Shown piece after piece: positions 49,123-57,520 of a stretch of DNA of 64,000 nt (positions are counted from its first letter, which is position 1; each line of letters begins with the position of its first letter). The stretch is taken from positions 93,605 to 157,604 of the forward strand of contig CAVXXW010000020.1 of NCBI GenBank assembly GCA_963765785.1. Reading direction: 5' to 3'. The notes beneath the pieces were generated by a model. It made no database searches. It saw only the letters and a list, made by a program, of their open reading frames with translations, and was not told the DNA's origin. The stretch comes from AC-32 sp963765785. Lineage in GTDB: Bacteria > Actinomycetota > Thermoleophilia > Gaiellales > Gaiellaceae. Both the position numbers and the translations under genes were made by a program.

Positions 49123-49596
49123 TCACGGGGTGCAGCTGACGTCGCTCGTCGGGTCCAGCGGCAGGCGCTCGAGCAGGCCGCCAAGAGCCGTGAGCTCCTC
49201 TCTCGAGAAGCGATCGCGGAAGAACTCGCGGATGCCGGCCACGTGCGTGTCAGCCGCTTCGCGGAGCTTCGCCTCGCCGTCGTCGGTCAGGTGCGCATAG
49301 GTGACACGGGCGTCACTAGCGCACGAGGCCCGCTCGACGTAGCCGGAGCGCTCCAGCCCTTCGAGCAGCCGGGTGATCCCGGAGGGGGTCAGCAGGATGC
49401 TCTCCGCAAGGTCGACGCGGCGCAGGCGCTTGCCCTCCGCGTGCGCGAGGTGCAGCAGGACCTCGTAGTCGTTCAGCGTCAGGCCGTGCTCGGTGACGAG
49501 CTGGGCGTTGAAGCGTCGCGTGCTCGAGGCGTGCGCGCGAAGCAGCGCGACCCACGCTTGGATCTCGGGAGTGCGCACTGGTACTTGCGTGCTCAA
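49123..49596 (-). CDS. MarR family transcriptional regulator
   Basis: The roughly 157-residue regulator has the winged-helix pattern: LTLNDYEVLLHLAHAEGKRLRRVDLAESILLTPSGITRLLEGLERSGYVERASCASDARVTYAHLTDDGEAKL, shown here as consecutive HTH and wing blocks. A Cys in the wing (ASCASDAR) could sense oxidation. TTG at 49596 has GAGG at a good distance. It is divergent from yceI, and two copies of TTGACNNCTCAA in the shared promoter are its probable operators, implying autoregulation and control of the yceI operon. Confidence 0.9.
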   Translation of the reverse strand: MSTQVPVRTPEIQAWVALLRAHASSTRRFNAQLVTEHGLTLNDYEVLLHLAHAEGKRLRRVDLAESILLTPSGITRLLEGLERSGYVERASCASDARVTYAHLTDDGEAKLREAADTHVAGIREFFRDRFSREELTALGGLLERLPLDPTSDVSCTP

Positions 49597-49599
49597 TAC

Positions 49600-49611
49600 T
49601 TGACACCTCAA
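49600..49611. promoter_or_regulatory. MarR operator copy 1, overlapping the -35 box
   Basis: TTGACACCTCAA is a near-palindrome (TTGAC/CTCAA arms). It covers the -35 box of the yceI promoter and lies just upstream of the MarR start codon, so occupancy would block both genes. Confidence 0.58.
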
Positions 49612-49627
49612 CCTTCTGTGCTATATT
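49600..49627 (+). promoter_or_regulatory. Sigma-70-type promoter of the yceI operon
   Basis: TTGACA at 49600 and TATATT at 49622 are separated by 16 bases and match the consensus at most positions. The yceI start is 45 bases beyond the -10 box, with AAAAGGAGAG as its ribosome site. Confidence 0.65.
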
Positions 49628-49628
49628 G

Positions 49629-49640
49629 TTGACGGCTCAA
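49629..49640. promoter_or_regulatory. MarR operator copy 2, at the transcription start
   Basis: TTGACGGCTCAA differs from copy 1 at only two central positions and lies 29 bp downstream of it, across the expected transcription start of the yceI operon. Confidence 0.58.
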
Positions 49641-49671
49641 GTATACCCCACGGAAAAGGAGAGAGCCAGAG

Positions 49672-50172
49672 ATGCCCACCATCACCACCGCCGAGATCAT
49701 TCCCACCGGCACCTGGACGGTCGACCCCGTCCACTCGACGATCGGCTTCCAGGTCACCGACACGAGCGACCTCTTCAGTTCGATCAACGGGCGCTTCACG
49801 CAGTTCGAGGGTCGCCTCGAGGGCGGCGAGCAGCCGTCGGTCGCGGGCACGATCCGCGTCGACTCGCTGCGCACCGACCAGGAGCAGCGCGACGCCCACC
49901 TGATCTCGCCCGACTTCCTCGACGCGGCCGCGAACCCGGAGATCCGCTTCGAGTCCACCGCCGTCGAGCCGCTCGACGAGCAGCGCCTCGCGCTGCGCGG
50001 CAACCTGTTCGTCAAGGAGCAGCCGTTCGAGGTCGAGCTCGAGGGCAGGATTCGCGGCCGCGGCCAGGGCAAGGCCGGCGACGACCGGCTCCTGCTCGAC
50101 GCGCGCGGCTCGTTCGACTGGGGCACGACGACCGTCGAGATCACCGCGGCCGTCTCGGCCGTCAAGGCGTAA
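49672..50172 (+). CDS. YceI family protein
   Basis: YceI proteins are lipocalin-like barrels that bind long-chain amphiphiles such as polyprenoids. This 166-residue protein has WTVDPVHSTIGFQVTD, INGRFTQFEGRL, IRVDSLRTDQEQRDAHLISPDFLDAAANPEIRFEST and a C-terminal WGTTTVEITAAVSAV. It has no signal peptide, so it is cytoplasmic, unlike many relatives. It is the first gene of a MarR-controlled operon with an FMN reductase and a CBS protein. Confidence 0.93.
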   Translation: MPTITTAEIIPTGTWTVDPVHSTIGFQVTDTSDLFSSINGRFTQFEGRLEGGEQPSVAGTIRVDSLRTDQEQRDAHLISPDFLDAAANPEIRFESTAVEPLDEQRLALRGNLFVKEQPFEVELEGRIRGRGQGKAGDDRLLLDARGSFDWGTTTVEITAAVSAVKA

Positions 50173-50178
50173 CCAACG

Positions 50179-50733
50179 ATGCGGATCCTCGGAATCGCCG
50201 GCAGCCTGCGCGAGAGCTCGTACAACCGAGCGCTCCTGCGGGCTGCCCGCGAGCTCCTGCCTGAGGGCGTGGAGCTCGTCGAGCACGACCTGCGCGACCT
50301 GCCGTTCTACGACGGCGACGTCGAGGCGGCCGGCGATCCCGACTCCGTCGTCGCCTTCAAGCAGGCGATCCGCGACGCGGACGCGCTCCTGATCGCGACG
50401 CCGGAGTACAACCGCGGCGTCCCGGGCGTGCTCAAGAACGCCATCGACTGGGCTTCGCGCCCGGCGCTGGCGTCGCCGCTGACGGCCAAGCCGGTCGCGA
50501 TCATGGGCGCCTCGACCGGTCGCGGCGGCACGGCGCGCGCTCAGGAGCAGCTCCGCGCCGCGCTGGAGTTCTCGCGCGCCAACGTGATCGAGCAGCCCGA
50601 GGTGCTGGTGCCCGAGGCGTACATGCGCTTCGACCAGCAGGGCGAGCTCGTCGACGGCGGCGTACGGGCAGAGCTGGCCGAGCTGCTCGACACCCTTGTC
50701 GCGGACGCGAGTGCTGTTACGCTCGCGGCTTGA
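50179..50733 (+). CDS. NADPH-dependent FMN reductase
   Basis: The 184-residue flavodoxin-like protein has GSLRESSYNRALLR (phosphate loop), TPEYNRGVPGVLKNAIDWASR, and the glycine-rich SASTGRGGTARAQ-type loop (MGASTGRGGTARAQEQLR). It probably reduces FMN or quinones with NADPH. MarR regulators are often sensitive to quinones, so a quinone or redox response would fit this operon. It starts 6 bases after yceI and its stop overlaps the TTG of the CBS gene. Confidence 0.93.
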   Translation: MRILGIAGSLRESSYNRALLRAARELLPEGVELVEHDLRDLPFYDGDVEAAGDPDSVVAFKQAIRDADALLIATPEYNRGVPGVLKNAIDWASRPALASPLTAKPVAIMGASTGRGGTARAQEQLRAALEFSRANVIEQPEVLVPEAYMRFDQQGELVDGGVRAELAELLDTLVADASAVTLAA

Positions 50734-51107
50734 GCACCGTCGGCGAGATCATGACCAGCGACGTGCTGACGGTCGAGCCGTCGGACACGATCGGCGAGAC
50801 CGCGCAGAAGATGGTCGAGCGCGGCGTCAGCTCGGCCGTCGTCTCGGACTACGGCACGCTGGTCGGGATCGTCACCGAACGCGATTTGACGCGCGCGGTC
50901 GCCGGCCGCGTGCACTCGAGCGAGGCGCGCGTGCGCGAGTGGATGACCTCCGACCCGATCACGCTCGCGCCAGACGCGACCGCGGACGAGGCGGCGAAGA
51001 TCATGCTCGACAACGGCTTCCGCCACGTCCCGATCGTCGACGACGGCCGCGCGGTCGGGATCGTCTCGATCCGCGACGTCGCTCGCTGGAGCACCGAAGA
51101 GGGCTAG
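50730..51107 (+). CDS. Two-CBS-domain protein
   Basis: The 125-residue protein consists of two CBS repeats (VGEIMTSDVLTVEPSDTIGETAQKM and VREWMTSDPITLAPDATADEAAKIM), ending in HVPIVDDGRAVGIVSIRDV. CBS pairs bind adenine nucleotides and regulate partner proteins. The TTG start overlaps the FMN reductase stop (TTGA), so it belongs to the MarR-controlled operon. The partner is unknown. Confidence 0.92.
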   Translation: MSTVGEIMTSDVLTVEPSDTIGETAQKMVERGVSSAVVSDYGTLVGIVTERDLTRAVAGRVHSSEARVREWMTSDPITLAPDATADEAAKIMLDNGFRHVPIVDDGRAVGIVSIRDVARWSTEEG

Positions 51108-51149
51108 CGCAGGCTGCCGGCCTGCTGTGAGAAGAACCCTGAGCGCGCG

Positions 51150-52211
51150 CTAAGAAGTGCGTAAGAGCTCGAGCTGGCGGTGGAGCTCCAGGCCCGAGAC
51201 GCCGACGCCCAGAAGCCGGAGCGCGCCAGGCCGGTCGGCGAGCGCCCGGTCGAGGCACGCGCACGCGAGCTCCCAGATCCGCTCGACGTCGTCGGTGCCG
51301 ACCGGCAGCGACGTCGAGCGCGAGCGGATCGAGAAGTCCGGGTAGCGCACCTTCGTCGTGACGGTCCTCCCCGCCTGGCCGGACTCGACCAGCCGGTCGG
51401 CGACGTACTGCGACAGCCGCCGCAGCTCGTCCTGCAGCCGCTCGACCTCGGCCACGTCGCGCGGGAACGTCTCCTCGGCACTGATCGAGACCGTCTCGGA
51501 CGAGAGCTCGAGCGGCCGCGGGTCGATGCCGCGCGCGCGGTCGCGCAGCAGCGGCCCGAGCTTCCCGGGCAGCAGCGCTCGCAGGGCCGCGTCGTCGAGC
51601 GCCGCCAGGTCGCCGATCGTCTGGACGCCCGCCCGCCGCAAGCGCTCCTCGGCCCGCGGCCCCACCCCGGGCAGGCGCCGCACGTCGAACGGCGCTAGGA
51701 ACGCCGCCTCGCGGCCCGCCGGCACGACCGTGATCCCACCCGGCTTCCGGCGGTCGCTCGCGATCTTCGAGACCACCTTGCACGACGAGACGCCAAGCGA
51801 GCAGGAGAGGCTCGTCGCGCCGCGCACCGCGGCCTGCACCGCCTCGGCCACGGCCCGTGCCTTCCCGAAGCTCGCCGCGACCTCGCCGACGTCGAGGTAG
51901 CCCTCGTCCATCCCGGTCCGCTCGACCGTCGGCACGACTTCGCGGATCGTGCTCCAGACGGCCTTCGAGTACTCCGAGTAGAGCCGCTTCCTGGGCTGGA
52001 GGAAAACCGCCTGCGGGCAGCGCCTCAATGCGTCGGCGCAGGACATGGCCGAGTGGATCCCGTAGCGGCGCGCGACGTAGTTCGCGGTCGCGACGACGCC
52101 CCGCCCGTGCGGGTCGCCGCCGACGACGAGCGGCTTCCGTCGCAGCTCCGGCGACTCGAGCTCCTCCACGGCCGCGAAGAACGCGTCGAGGTCGAGGTGC
52201 GCGACGATCAT
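51150..52211 (-). CDS. dinB: DNA polymerase IV (Y family)
   Basis: This 353-residue lesion-bypass polymerase has the catalytic acids in HLDLDAFFAAVEELE and TGMDEGYLDV, the dNTP-handling YVARRYGIHSAMSCADALRRCPQAV, the HhH region RRLPGVGPRAEERLRRAGV, and a C-terminal little-finger domain. The catalytic SxDE is here GMDE, but the acids are kept. It lacks an obvious beta-clamp motif at the end. Its ATG overlaps the stop of the Ca2+ exchanger gene (ATGA). Confidence 0.94.
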   Translation of the reverse strand: MIVAHLDLDAFFAAVEELESPELRRKPLVVGGDPHGRGVVATANYVARRYGIHSAMSCADALRRCPQAVFLQPRKRLYSEYSKAVWSTIREVVPTVERTGMDEGYLDVGEVAASFGKARAVAEAVQAAVRGATSLSCSLGVSSCKVVSKIASDRRKPGGITVVPAGREAAFLAPFDVRRLPGVGPRAEERLRRAGVQTIGDLAALDDAALRALLPGKLGPLLRDRARGIDPRPLELSSETVSISAEETFPRDVAEVERLQDELRRLSQYVADRLVESGQAGRTVTTKVRYPDFSIRSRSTSLPVGTDDVERIWELACACLDRALADRPGALRLLGVGVSGLELHRQLELLRTS

Positions 52212-53185
52212 CCGGAGGCGCTGGCTATCTGGACTGCGACGAACACTGCGTAGAACGCAAGTATCACGAGGCCGGCCGACCGCCCCACGCCGGCCCGGCG
52301 CGCGAGGAGCGCGATCACGATCGCAGTCATCAACACCAGCCAGCCGACGTCGAACCGCGCGAGAGCACCGGTCGCGCCGAGGCCGACGAAGAGCGCCGGC
52401 ACCGAGACTCCGAGGACGAGATTGGCGGTGTTGCTGTTCAACGTCTCGCTGACAACCGCGGAGCCGCGGCGCTGGAACGCGAGCCTGGCCGCCGTGTAGG
52501 CGTTGGGGATGCTCGTCAGCACGGCGAGGACGATCGTCCCCACGATCACGTCCGGGATGCTCCACCGCTCACCGAGATTCACGGCGGCTTCGACCATCCC
52601 GGTACTGCCCACGACGATCACGACGATCGCGGGTAGCAGCGTCAGCGCCGGCACGAGCACCGTCTCGCCGTGCGCCAGGCGGTGGTCCGGCCGATGGCGC
52701 TCGCCGAAGAACCGCAGGAACGGCCGAGGGGCGCGCGCCGGGCCCAGCGCAAGCAGTGTCACGTACGGGACGAGCACCACGGCGAGCAAGGCCAGCGCCC
52801 GCCAGGGACCGAGCAGCGTGAGCAGGAGCGCCCCGACGATCACCGTCACCGCCAGGCCGACCGTGCCCTCGACCGCCAAGGCCTCCCGCCGGATCCGGAT
52901 CCCGCCGCACAGAATGGCGCTGAGCCCCACCATCGCCGCCAGGTTGAAGACGTTGGAGCCGACGACGACGCCGACGCCGACTGCGTGCTTTCCCTTGACC
53001 AGGGCTGCAATCGCCGACGAGACCTCCGGCGCGTCCGCCGCGAGCGCGGTCAGCAGGCCGAGGACGGTTTCGGGGAGGCCGAGGTGGAGGCCGACGCGGT
53101 CGAGCCGGCGCGCGAAGAACGCGGCCGCCGTCAGCGTCAGCGCCAGCGATGCGAGGAAGAGGAGGAGGTCGAGGAAGGCAGCCAT
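52208..53185 (-). CDS. Ca2+/cation exchanger (CaCA family), divergent second alpha repeat
   Basis: This 325-residue membrane protein has about ten helices with two alpha repeats. The first, LTALAADAPEVSSAIAALVKGKHAVGVGVVVGSNVFNLAAMVG, keeps the acidic PE residue and the GSNVFN motif. The second, VLAVLTSIPNAYTAARLAFQRR with NSNTANLVLG, has Asn in place of the usual Glu. Loss of one ion-coordinating acid suggests altered ion choice or stoichiometry. It is translationally coupled to dinB, an unexpected partner. Confidence 0.88.
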   Translation of the reverse strand: MAAFLDLLLFLASLALTLTAAAFFARRLDRVGLHLGLPETVLGLLTALAADAPEVSSAIAALVKGKHAVGVGVVVGSNVFNLAAMVGLSAILCGGIRIRREALAVEGTVGLAVTVIVGALLLTLLGPWRALALLAVVLVPYVTLLALGPARAPRPFLRFFGERHRPDHRLAHGETVLVPALTLLPAIVVIVVGSTGMVEAAVNLGERWSIPDVIVGTIVLAVLTSIPNAYTAARLAFQRRGSAVVSETLNSNTANLVLGVSVPALFVGLGATGALARFDVGWLVLMTAIVIALLARRAGVGRSAGLVILAFYAVFVAVQIASASG

Positions 53186-53241
53186 CAGTAGTCGGCGACC
53201 AGACTTCCCGCCACTCCCTGGGGTCGAAGCCTACGCCACGG

Positions 53242-53784
53242 CTAGATCTCGGCTCCAAGGGCGGCCTTCGCTGCGCCCTCCGCCGTCTCGACCGCCCGCT
53301 CTGCGGCCGCGATCCGCTCGTCTCCTGGCGTGGTCGCGAGGTTGACCGCGACGAGCTTCGCCGCCGCGCGGGCGGCGCCGGCGGCCAGCGCGGCGGCCGC
53401 GGACGCATCGGCCCGCCAAGCGCCGTCGGCGCATTCCGACGCTTCCGCGGCCAGCAGCGCGACGTCCGCGGAGGTCTCTGCGAGCGCGAGCGGCACGTCA
53501 GCCGCCGCCGCGAGCGCGCGGGCGAGACCCGTGTCGGGCCGATCCAGGTGGCCGAGCGCCGTCTCGAAGACACGGGCATCCTGCGCTGCAAGGGCGAGCA
53601 GGCGGTCGCGCAAGTCGACTGCTTGAGCTCGGGCGCCGGCTGCGGCGGTCCAGCCCTCGGAGCGCGACGCCACCTTGGCGACGAGCGCGGCCGCAAACGA
53701 GGCAGAGACGCCTGCCACCCAGCCCGACGCCGGCACGGCCTCGGTCGACGAGATCAGCTCGGCTAGCTCACGCGGCTCGGTCAA
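53242..53784 (-). CDS. Cyclodeaminase/cyclohydrolase (FTCD_C) family protein
   Basis: The 180-residue protein matches the C-terminal domain of formiminotransferase-cyclodeaminase: TEPRELAELISSTEAVPASGWVAGVSASFAAALVAKVASRS, rich in helix, with the typical small-residue P-x-S-G-x-V-A pattern. Stand-alone FTCD_C enzymes act on formimino- or methenyl-tetrahydrofolate. The TTG start overlaps the M55 peptidase stop (TTTTGA), so the two are coupled. A formiminotransferase partner is absent here. Confidence 0.83.
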   Translation of the reverse strand: MTEPRELAELISSTEAVPASGWVAGVSASFAAALVAKVASRSEGWTAAAGARAQAVDLRDRLLALAAQDARVFETALGHLDRPDTGLARALAAAADVPLALAETSADVALLAAEASECADGAWRADASAAAALAAGAARAAAKLVAVNLATTPGDERIAAAERAVETAEGAAKAALGAEI

Positions 53785-54596
53785 AAGAAGAACTGCTTCC
53801 AGGCCGTCCACCAGTCGTCGCCGCGCGAGACGATCGTCCGGTCGTCGAGCCGCTCGACGCCGTGGCGGTAGCGGAGCTTGTCGACCGGCCCCGTCCGTTT
53901 GTACTCGACCTTGATCTCGCACGGCTTGCCGGGGTCGTAGGCGTGCACGGCGTTCAGGTCGGCCAGCGCCTGCTTCGCCCCCGCCTCGATTGCTTCACGC
54001 GCGCGCGAGGGGACGAGGCTGCGCCCGCTCTGCACGCCGGTGCCGCGCTTCACCTGCACGGTCGTGAGCCCGTCGCCGAGCAGGCCCTTGCCCTCCGCGC
54101 ACGCCGTCTGGTCGCCGGTCACGAGCAGCACCGGGCAGCCCCAGGTCCCGCAGAGGGCGGCGTTGATCCCGGTCTCGCCCACGAGCGTGCCGTTGAACCA
54201 GAGGTTCTGGAAGTCGACGCCGGAGACCGTGTGGTTCATCACGCCTTCGCCGGTACCCGCCCGCGCGTGCATGCCGACGAAGAGCGCCGCGTCGACGCCC
54301 TGTTCCAGGAACTCGGTGTACTCCGTCCACTCGTCCTGGACGACGAATTCGCAGTCCGGGTCGAGGTCCTCGGCGATCAGCGAGTTGAAGGTGTACCCGT
54401 CGCCCGCGCCGTGGCAGTCCATCACGACGATCTCGGTGCCTCCCGCGGCCTTCGCGCCTCGCACAGCGGCGTTGATCTCCTCGGTGTAGAGCCTGCGGGC
54501 CTCCTGGTAGAGGGTCATGTCGCCGTTGGGGCCGGTCTGGTCGCCCTTGATCACGCCGGCGCAGCCCTCGATGTCGCTGACGACGAAGACCTTCAC
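53781..54596 (-). CDS. M55 family metallopeptidase (D-aminopeptidase DppA-like)
   Basis: The 271-residue protein has the M55 metal ligands: Asp and Glu in VVSDIEGCAGV, His in MDCHGAGDGY, His in VGMHARAGTGEGVMNHT, and Glu in LVGETGINAALCG. These Zn2+ enzymes release D-amino acids from peptides, probably for use as nutrients. The GTG start at 54596 faces the SDR gene 20 bases away. The downstream FTCD_C gene is translationally coupled. Confidence 0.93.
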   Translation of the reverse strand: MKVFVVSDIEGCAGVIKGDQTGPNGDMTLYQEARRLYTEEINAAVRGAKAAGGTEIVVMDCHGAGDGYTFNSLIAEDLDPDCEFVVQDEWTEYTEFLEQGVDAALFVGMHARAGTGEGVMNHTVSGVDFQNLWFNGTLVGETGINAALCGTWGCPVLLVTGDQTACAEGKGLLGDGLTTVQVKRGTGVQSGRSLVPSRAREAIEAGAKQALADLNAVHAYDPGKPCEIKVEYKRTGPVDKLRYRHGVERLDDRTIVSRGDDWWTAWKQFFF

Positions 54597-54615
54597 CGTT
54601 GTAGCCTCTCACGTC

Positions 54616-55365
54616 GTGGACTCGGGGCTGGCGAGGAAGCGCGTCCTGGTGACGGGCGCTTCCGGCGGGATCGGCGCGGCCTGCGTGCGGGCGTTCATGG
54701 CCGAGGGCTGCGAGGTCGTCGCGCACTACCACCACGGGCGCGAGCGGGCCGAGGCGCTGGGCGCGGCCGCCGTCGTCGGGGCCGATCTCCGCGACGAGGC
54801 GGAGGCGGAGCGGCTCTTCGACGAAGCGGGGCCGCTCGACGTCTGCGCGGCGGTCGCAGGCGTCTGGCCGTCCGAGGACGTGCCGGTCTGGGAGCTGCCG
54901 CTCGAGCGCTGGGAGGAGACGCTGAGCGCAAACCTGCGGGCGACGTTCCTGACCGCGCGCGGCTTCCTGCGGGGCGTTGCCGAGCGCGGTCACGGCTCGC
55001 TCGTGCTGATCGGGTCGACGGCGGGCCTCGTCGGCGAAGCCGGCCACGCCGACTACGCCGCCGCGAAGTCCGCGATCGTCCACGGGTTGCTGCTGAGCCT
55101 GAAGAACGAGGTCGTCCGGGTCGCCCCTCGCGCGCGCGTGAACGCTGTCTGCCCGGGTTGGACGGAATCGCCGATGACGCGCGTGTCCCTCGACGCCGAG
55201 ACGCTGCGCCGCGTGACGCGCACGATGGCGCTCGAAAAGGTCGCGCAACCCGAGGACGTGGCCGCGCAGGTCGTCGTGCTCGCCTCGGACGTGCTCTCCG
55301 GCCACGTCACCGGCCAGGTCGTCACCGTGGCCGGCGGCATGGAAGGCCGCGTCATCCACGACTGA
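54616..55365 (+). CDS. Short-chain dehydrogenase/reductase (SDR)
   Basis: The 249-residue enzyme has the NAD(P) motif VTGASGGIGAAC, the active-site Ser in VLIGSTAG and the YxxxK pair in DYAAAKSAIVHG. The C-terminal VTGQVVTVAGGM is also classical. The substrate is unknown; the layout resembles 3-oxoacyl-ACP reductases. GTG at 54616 has no Shine-Dalgarno within the 20-base gap to the divergent peptidase gene. A 10-bp hairpin follows its stop (55383). Confidence 0.92.
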   Translation: MDSGLARKRVLVTGASGGIGAACVRAFMAEGCEVVAHYHHGRERAEALGAAAVVGADLRDEAEAERLFDEAGPLDVCAAVAGVWPSEDVPVWELPLERWEETLSANLRATFLTARGFLRGVAERGHGSLVLIGSTAGLVGEAGHADYAAAKSAIVHGLLLSLKNEVVRVAPRARVNAVCPGWTESPMTRVSLDAETLRRVTRTMALEKVAQPEDVAAQVVVLASDVLSGHVTGQVVTVAGGMEGRVIHD

Positions 55366-55382
55366 CCTCAAAGCGAAAAGGT

Positions 55383-55407
55383 GGTGGCAGTCGCTTGGAC
55401 TGCCACC
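55383..55407 (+). terminator. Hairpin after the SDR gene (10-bp stem)
   Basis: GGTGGCAGTC and GACTGCCACC pair perfectly around GCTTG. It follows the SDR stop by 17 bases. The flanking GACCTC/GAGGTC could extend it. No U-tract follows, so it may be either a terminator or the first element of the structured leader of the next gene. Confidence 0.5.
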
Positions 55408-55707
55408 GGAGGTCGTCCTCGAAACCTGAAGCCTGAAAACATCAGGCGGGCCCGCCGCCCGGGCCCGCCTGAGTCTCCCGTGAGAGAGCCGCAGTTACAT
55501 CTCCGGAGGGGCCGCGCCGCATCGGGCCCTGTCCGTCTGGGACGGGCCCCGCCGCATCGGGCCCTTCCCGGCTTCGACGCTCTGCCCCTGCCGCATTGGG
55601 GCGCTCGTCGTATGCAGCAGGAGTATCGCCACCGCGCGGTCGCTTGATCTATCCCCCTTTCTCGGTTGACCGCTTCAGTTCACTTCGTCAGTAGAGTCGA
55701 GCGCGCA
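55408..55707 (+). promoter_or_regulatory. Highly structured leader of the methyltransferase/MTHFR gene
   Basis: The 300 bases before the gene are dominated by pairing. A perfect 12-bp hairpin, CAGGCGGGCCCG with CGGGCCCGCCTG, lies at 55443-55471. A second, GGGCCC-T-GTCC with GGAC-GGGCCC, lies at 55524-55549. The unit GCCGCATCGGGCCC occurs at 55516 and 55551, with a variant (GCCGCATTGGGG) at 55590. Related methionine genes in other bacteria are often under riboswitches, but I could not match a known SAM or cobalamin consensus. It could be a novel element or rho-independent attenuation. Confidence 0.45.
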
Positions 55708-57520
55708 GTGAGCAGTCGATTCGAACAGCGTTTGCGCGACGGAGCGATCGTCGTCGGCGACGGCGGGATGGGTGTGCTCGTCACGAGCGCAGTCCCTCGT
55801 TTGAGGTGCCCCGAGGAGGCGAACCTCCGCGCGCCGGAGAGCGTCGTGACCTTGCACACGAGCTTCATCCGGGCCGGCGCCGATCTGATCGAGACGAACA
55901 CCTTCGGCGCGAACAGGCGCAAGCTCGCGCAGATCTACCTGGACGACGAGTTCGAGCGGATCAACAGCGCGGGCGTGAAGCTGGCGCGCGAGGCGCGCGA
56001 CGTGTCGGGCAGGGACGTGTTCGTCGCGGGCTCGATCGGGCCGCTCGGCGATCTGGCCGTGCCGCCGGCGCAGCGCACGCAGCTCTTCGCCGAGCAGGCC
56101 GAGCTGCTCGACGGCCGCGGCATCGACCTGTTCATGGTCGAGACGTTCTACGACCTGAACGAGCTCCAGGCGGCGATCGAGGCCGTTCGCAGCGTCTCGT
56201 CGCTCCCGATCGTGGCGACGCTCACCTTCGATGAAGGGGCCGAGACGCTGGCAGGCGTGACCGCGGCCCAGGCGGCCGAGCGCCTGCGCCCCCTCGACCT
56301 GGCCGCGATCGGCGCTAACCACGGCGCCGGGCTGCACGCGGCGCTGGCGGCGCTCGAGGCGATGGGCTCCGACGGCGGCCCGCCGCTCGCAGCGCTGCCG
56401 AACGTCGGCCTCGCGAGCCTCTCCGGCGGGCGCGTCATCTACCCGCACGCGACGCCGGAGTATTTCGCGGAGTTCGCGGCGCACGCGCGGCAGCTCGGCG
56501 CGCGGCTGATCGGCGGCTGCTGCGGCACGACGCCGCTCGAGATCAGCGCGATCGCCTCGGCCGTCGAGGCCGAGCGCCAGCCGACCGCGCCGCTCGACGT
56601 ACTCGAGCGAGAGCTGCCGCAGCCGCTTCTCGAGCGCGGCGCCTACGAGACCGAGCTCGCGCGGATGCTCCGCGAGGGCGAGTGGGTGACCTGCGTCGAG
56701 CTCGACCCGCCGAAGGGCGGCACGTACGACGCGATGCTCTCGGTCGCGCGCGACCTGAAGCGCTCCGGGAAGGTCGGCCTCGTCGACATCAACGACAACC
56801 CGATGGCCCGCGCCCGGGCGAACGCGCTGATGGCGTCGGTCGCGATCGAGCGCGACTGCGGCATCGAAACGATCCCGCACCTGACGCCTCGCGACACGTC
56901 TGTGATGGGCCTCGAGTCGCTGCTGCTCGGGGCGCACGCCGAGGGCGTGCGGAACATCCTCGCCGTGACGGGCGACCCGCCGGAGGTCGGCGACTACCCC
57001 GGCTCGCGCGGCGTGTACGAGGTCGACTCGATCGGCCTGACCCAGGTCGTCTCGCAGCTAAACCGCGGCGAGGACTACAACGGCAAGGGGATCGACGCGC
57101 CGACGTCGTTCTTTCCGGGTGTCGCCGTCAACCCGTCGGCCGAGGATCTCGAGACGGAGGCCGACCGCTTCCGGCAGAAGGTCGAGGCGGGCGCGAAGTT
57201 CGCGATGACGCAGGCGCTCTTCGACGTCTCCTACCTCGACCGCTTCGAGCAGCTGATCGGCGGCTGGCCGATCCCGGTGCTGCTTGGGGATCTTCTACGT
57301 GCGCAGCTACCAGCTCGCGGTCCGGCTGCACAACGAGGTGCCGGGCATCGTCGTGCCCGAGGACGTGCAGCGCAGGCTGGAGCGGGCGGGGCCGAACGCG
57401 GGCACCGAGGGGCTGGCGCTGGCGAAGGAGCTCTACGCGCAGGCTCGCGAGAAGGTGGCGGGCGTGTACGTGATCCCGCCGTTCAAGCAGCCGGAAGCCG
57501 CGCTCGACCTCTTGGACTAG
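55708..57520 (+). CDS. Bifunctional homocysteine S-methyltransferase / methylenetetrahydrofolate reductase, frameshifted
   Basis: The N-terminal half is a homocysteine methyltransferase (DGGMGVLVTS and the Zn-binding cysteines in LIGGCCGTTPLEI). The C-terminal half is an MTHFR (VTCVELDPPKGG, LLGAHAEGVRNILAVTGDPP, AMTQALFDVSYLDRF). The same fusion is known as YitJ in Bacillus. The frame breaks at about 57287: the run GGGG should be GGG, which gives VLLGIFYVRSYQLAVRLHNE and a stop at 57520 sharing CTAG with the convergent protease gene. As sequenced, the product would be wrongly extended. GTG at 55708 is used; a TTG at 55666 is possible. It supplies methyl groups for methionine. Confidence 0.9.

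Noticed and set aside
55408..55707. SAM or cobalamin riboswitch
   Set aside because: The conserved cores expected for these classes were not found, so only a structured leader is reported.
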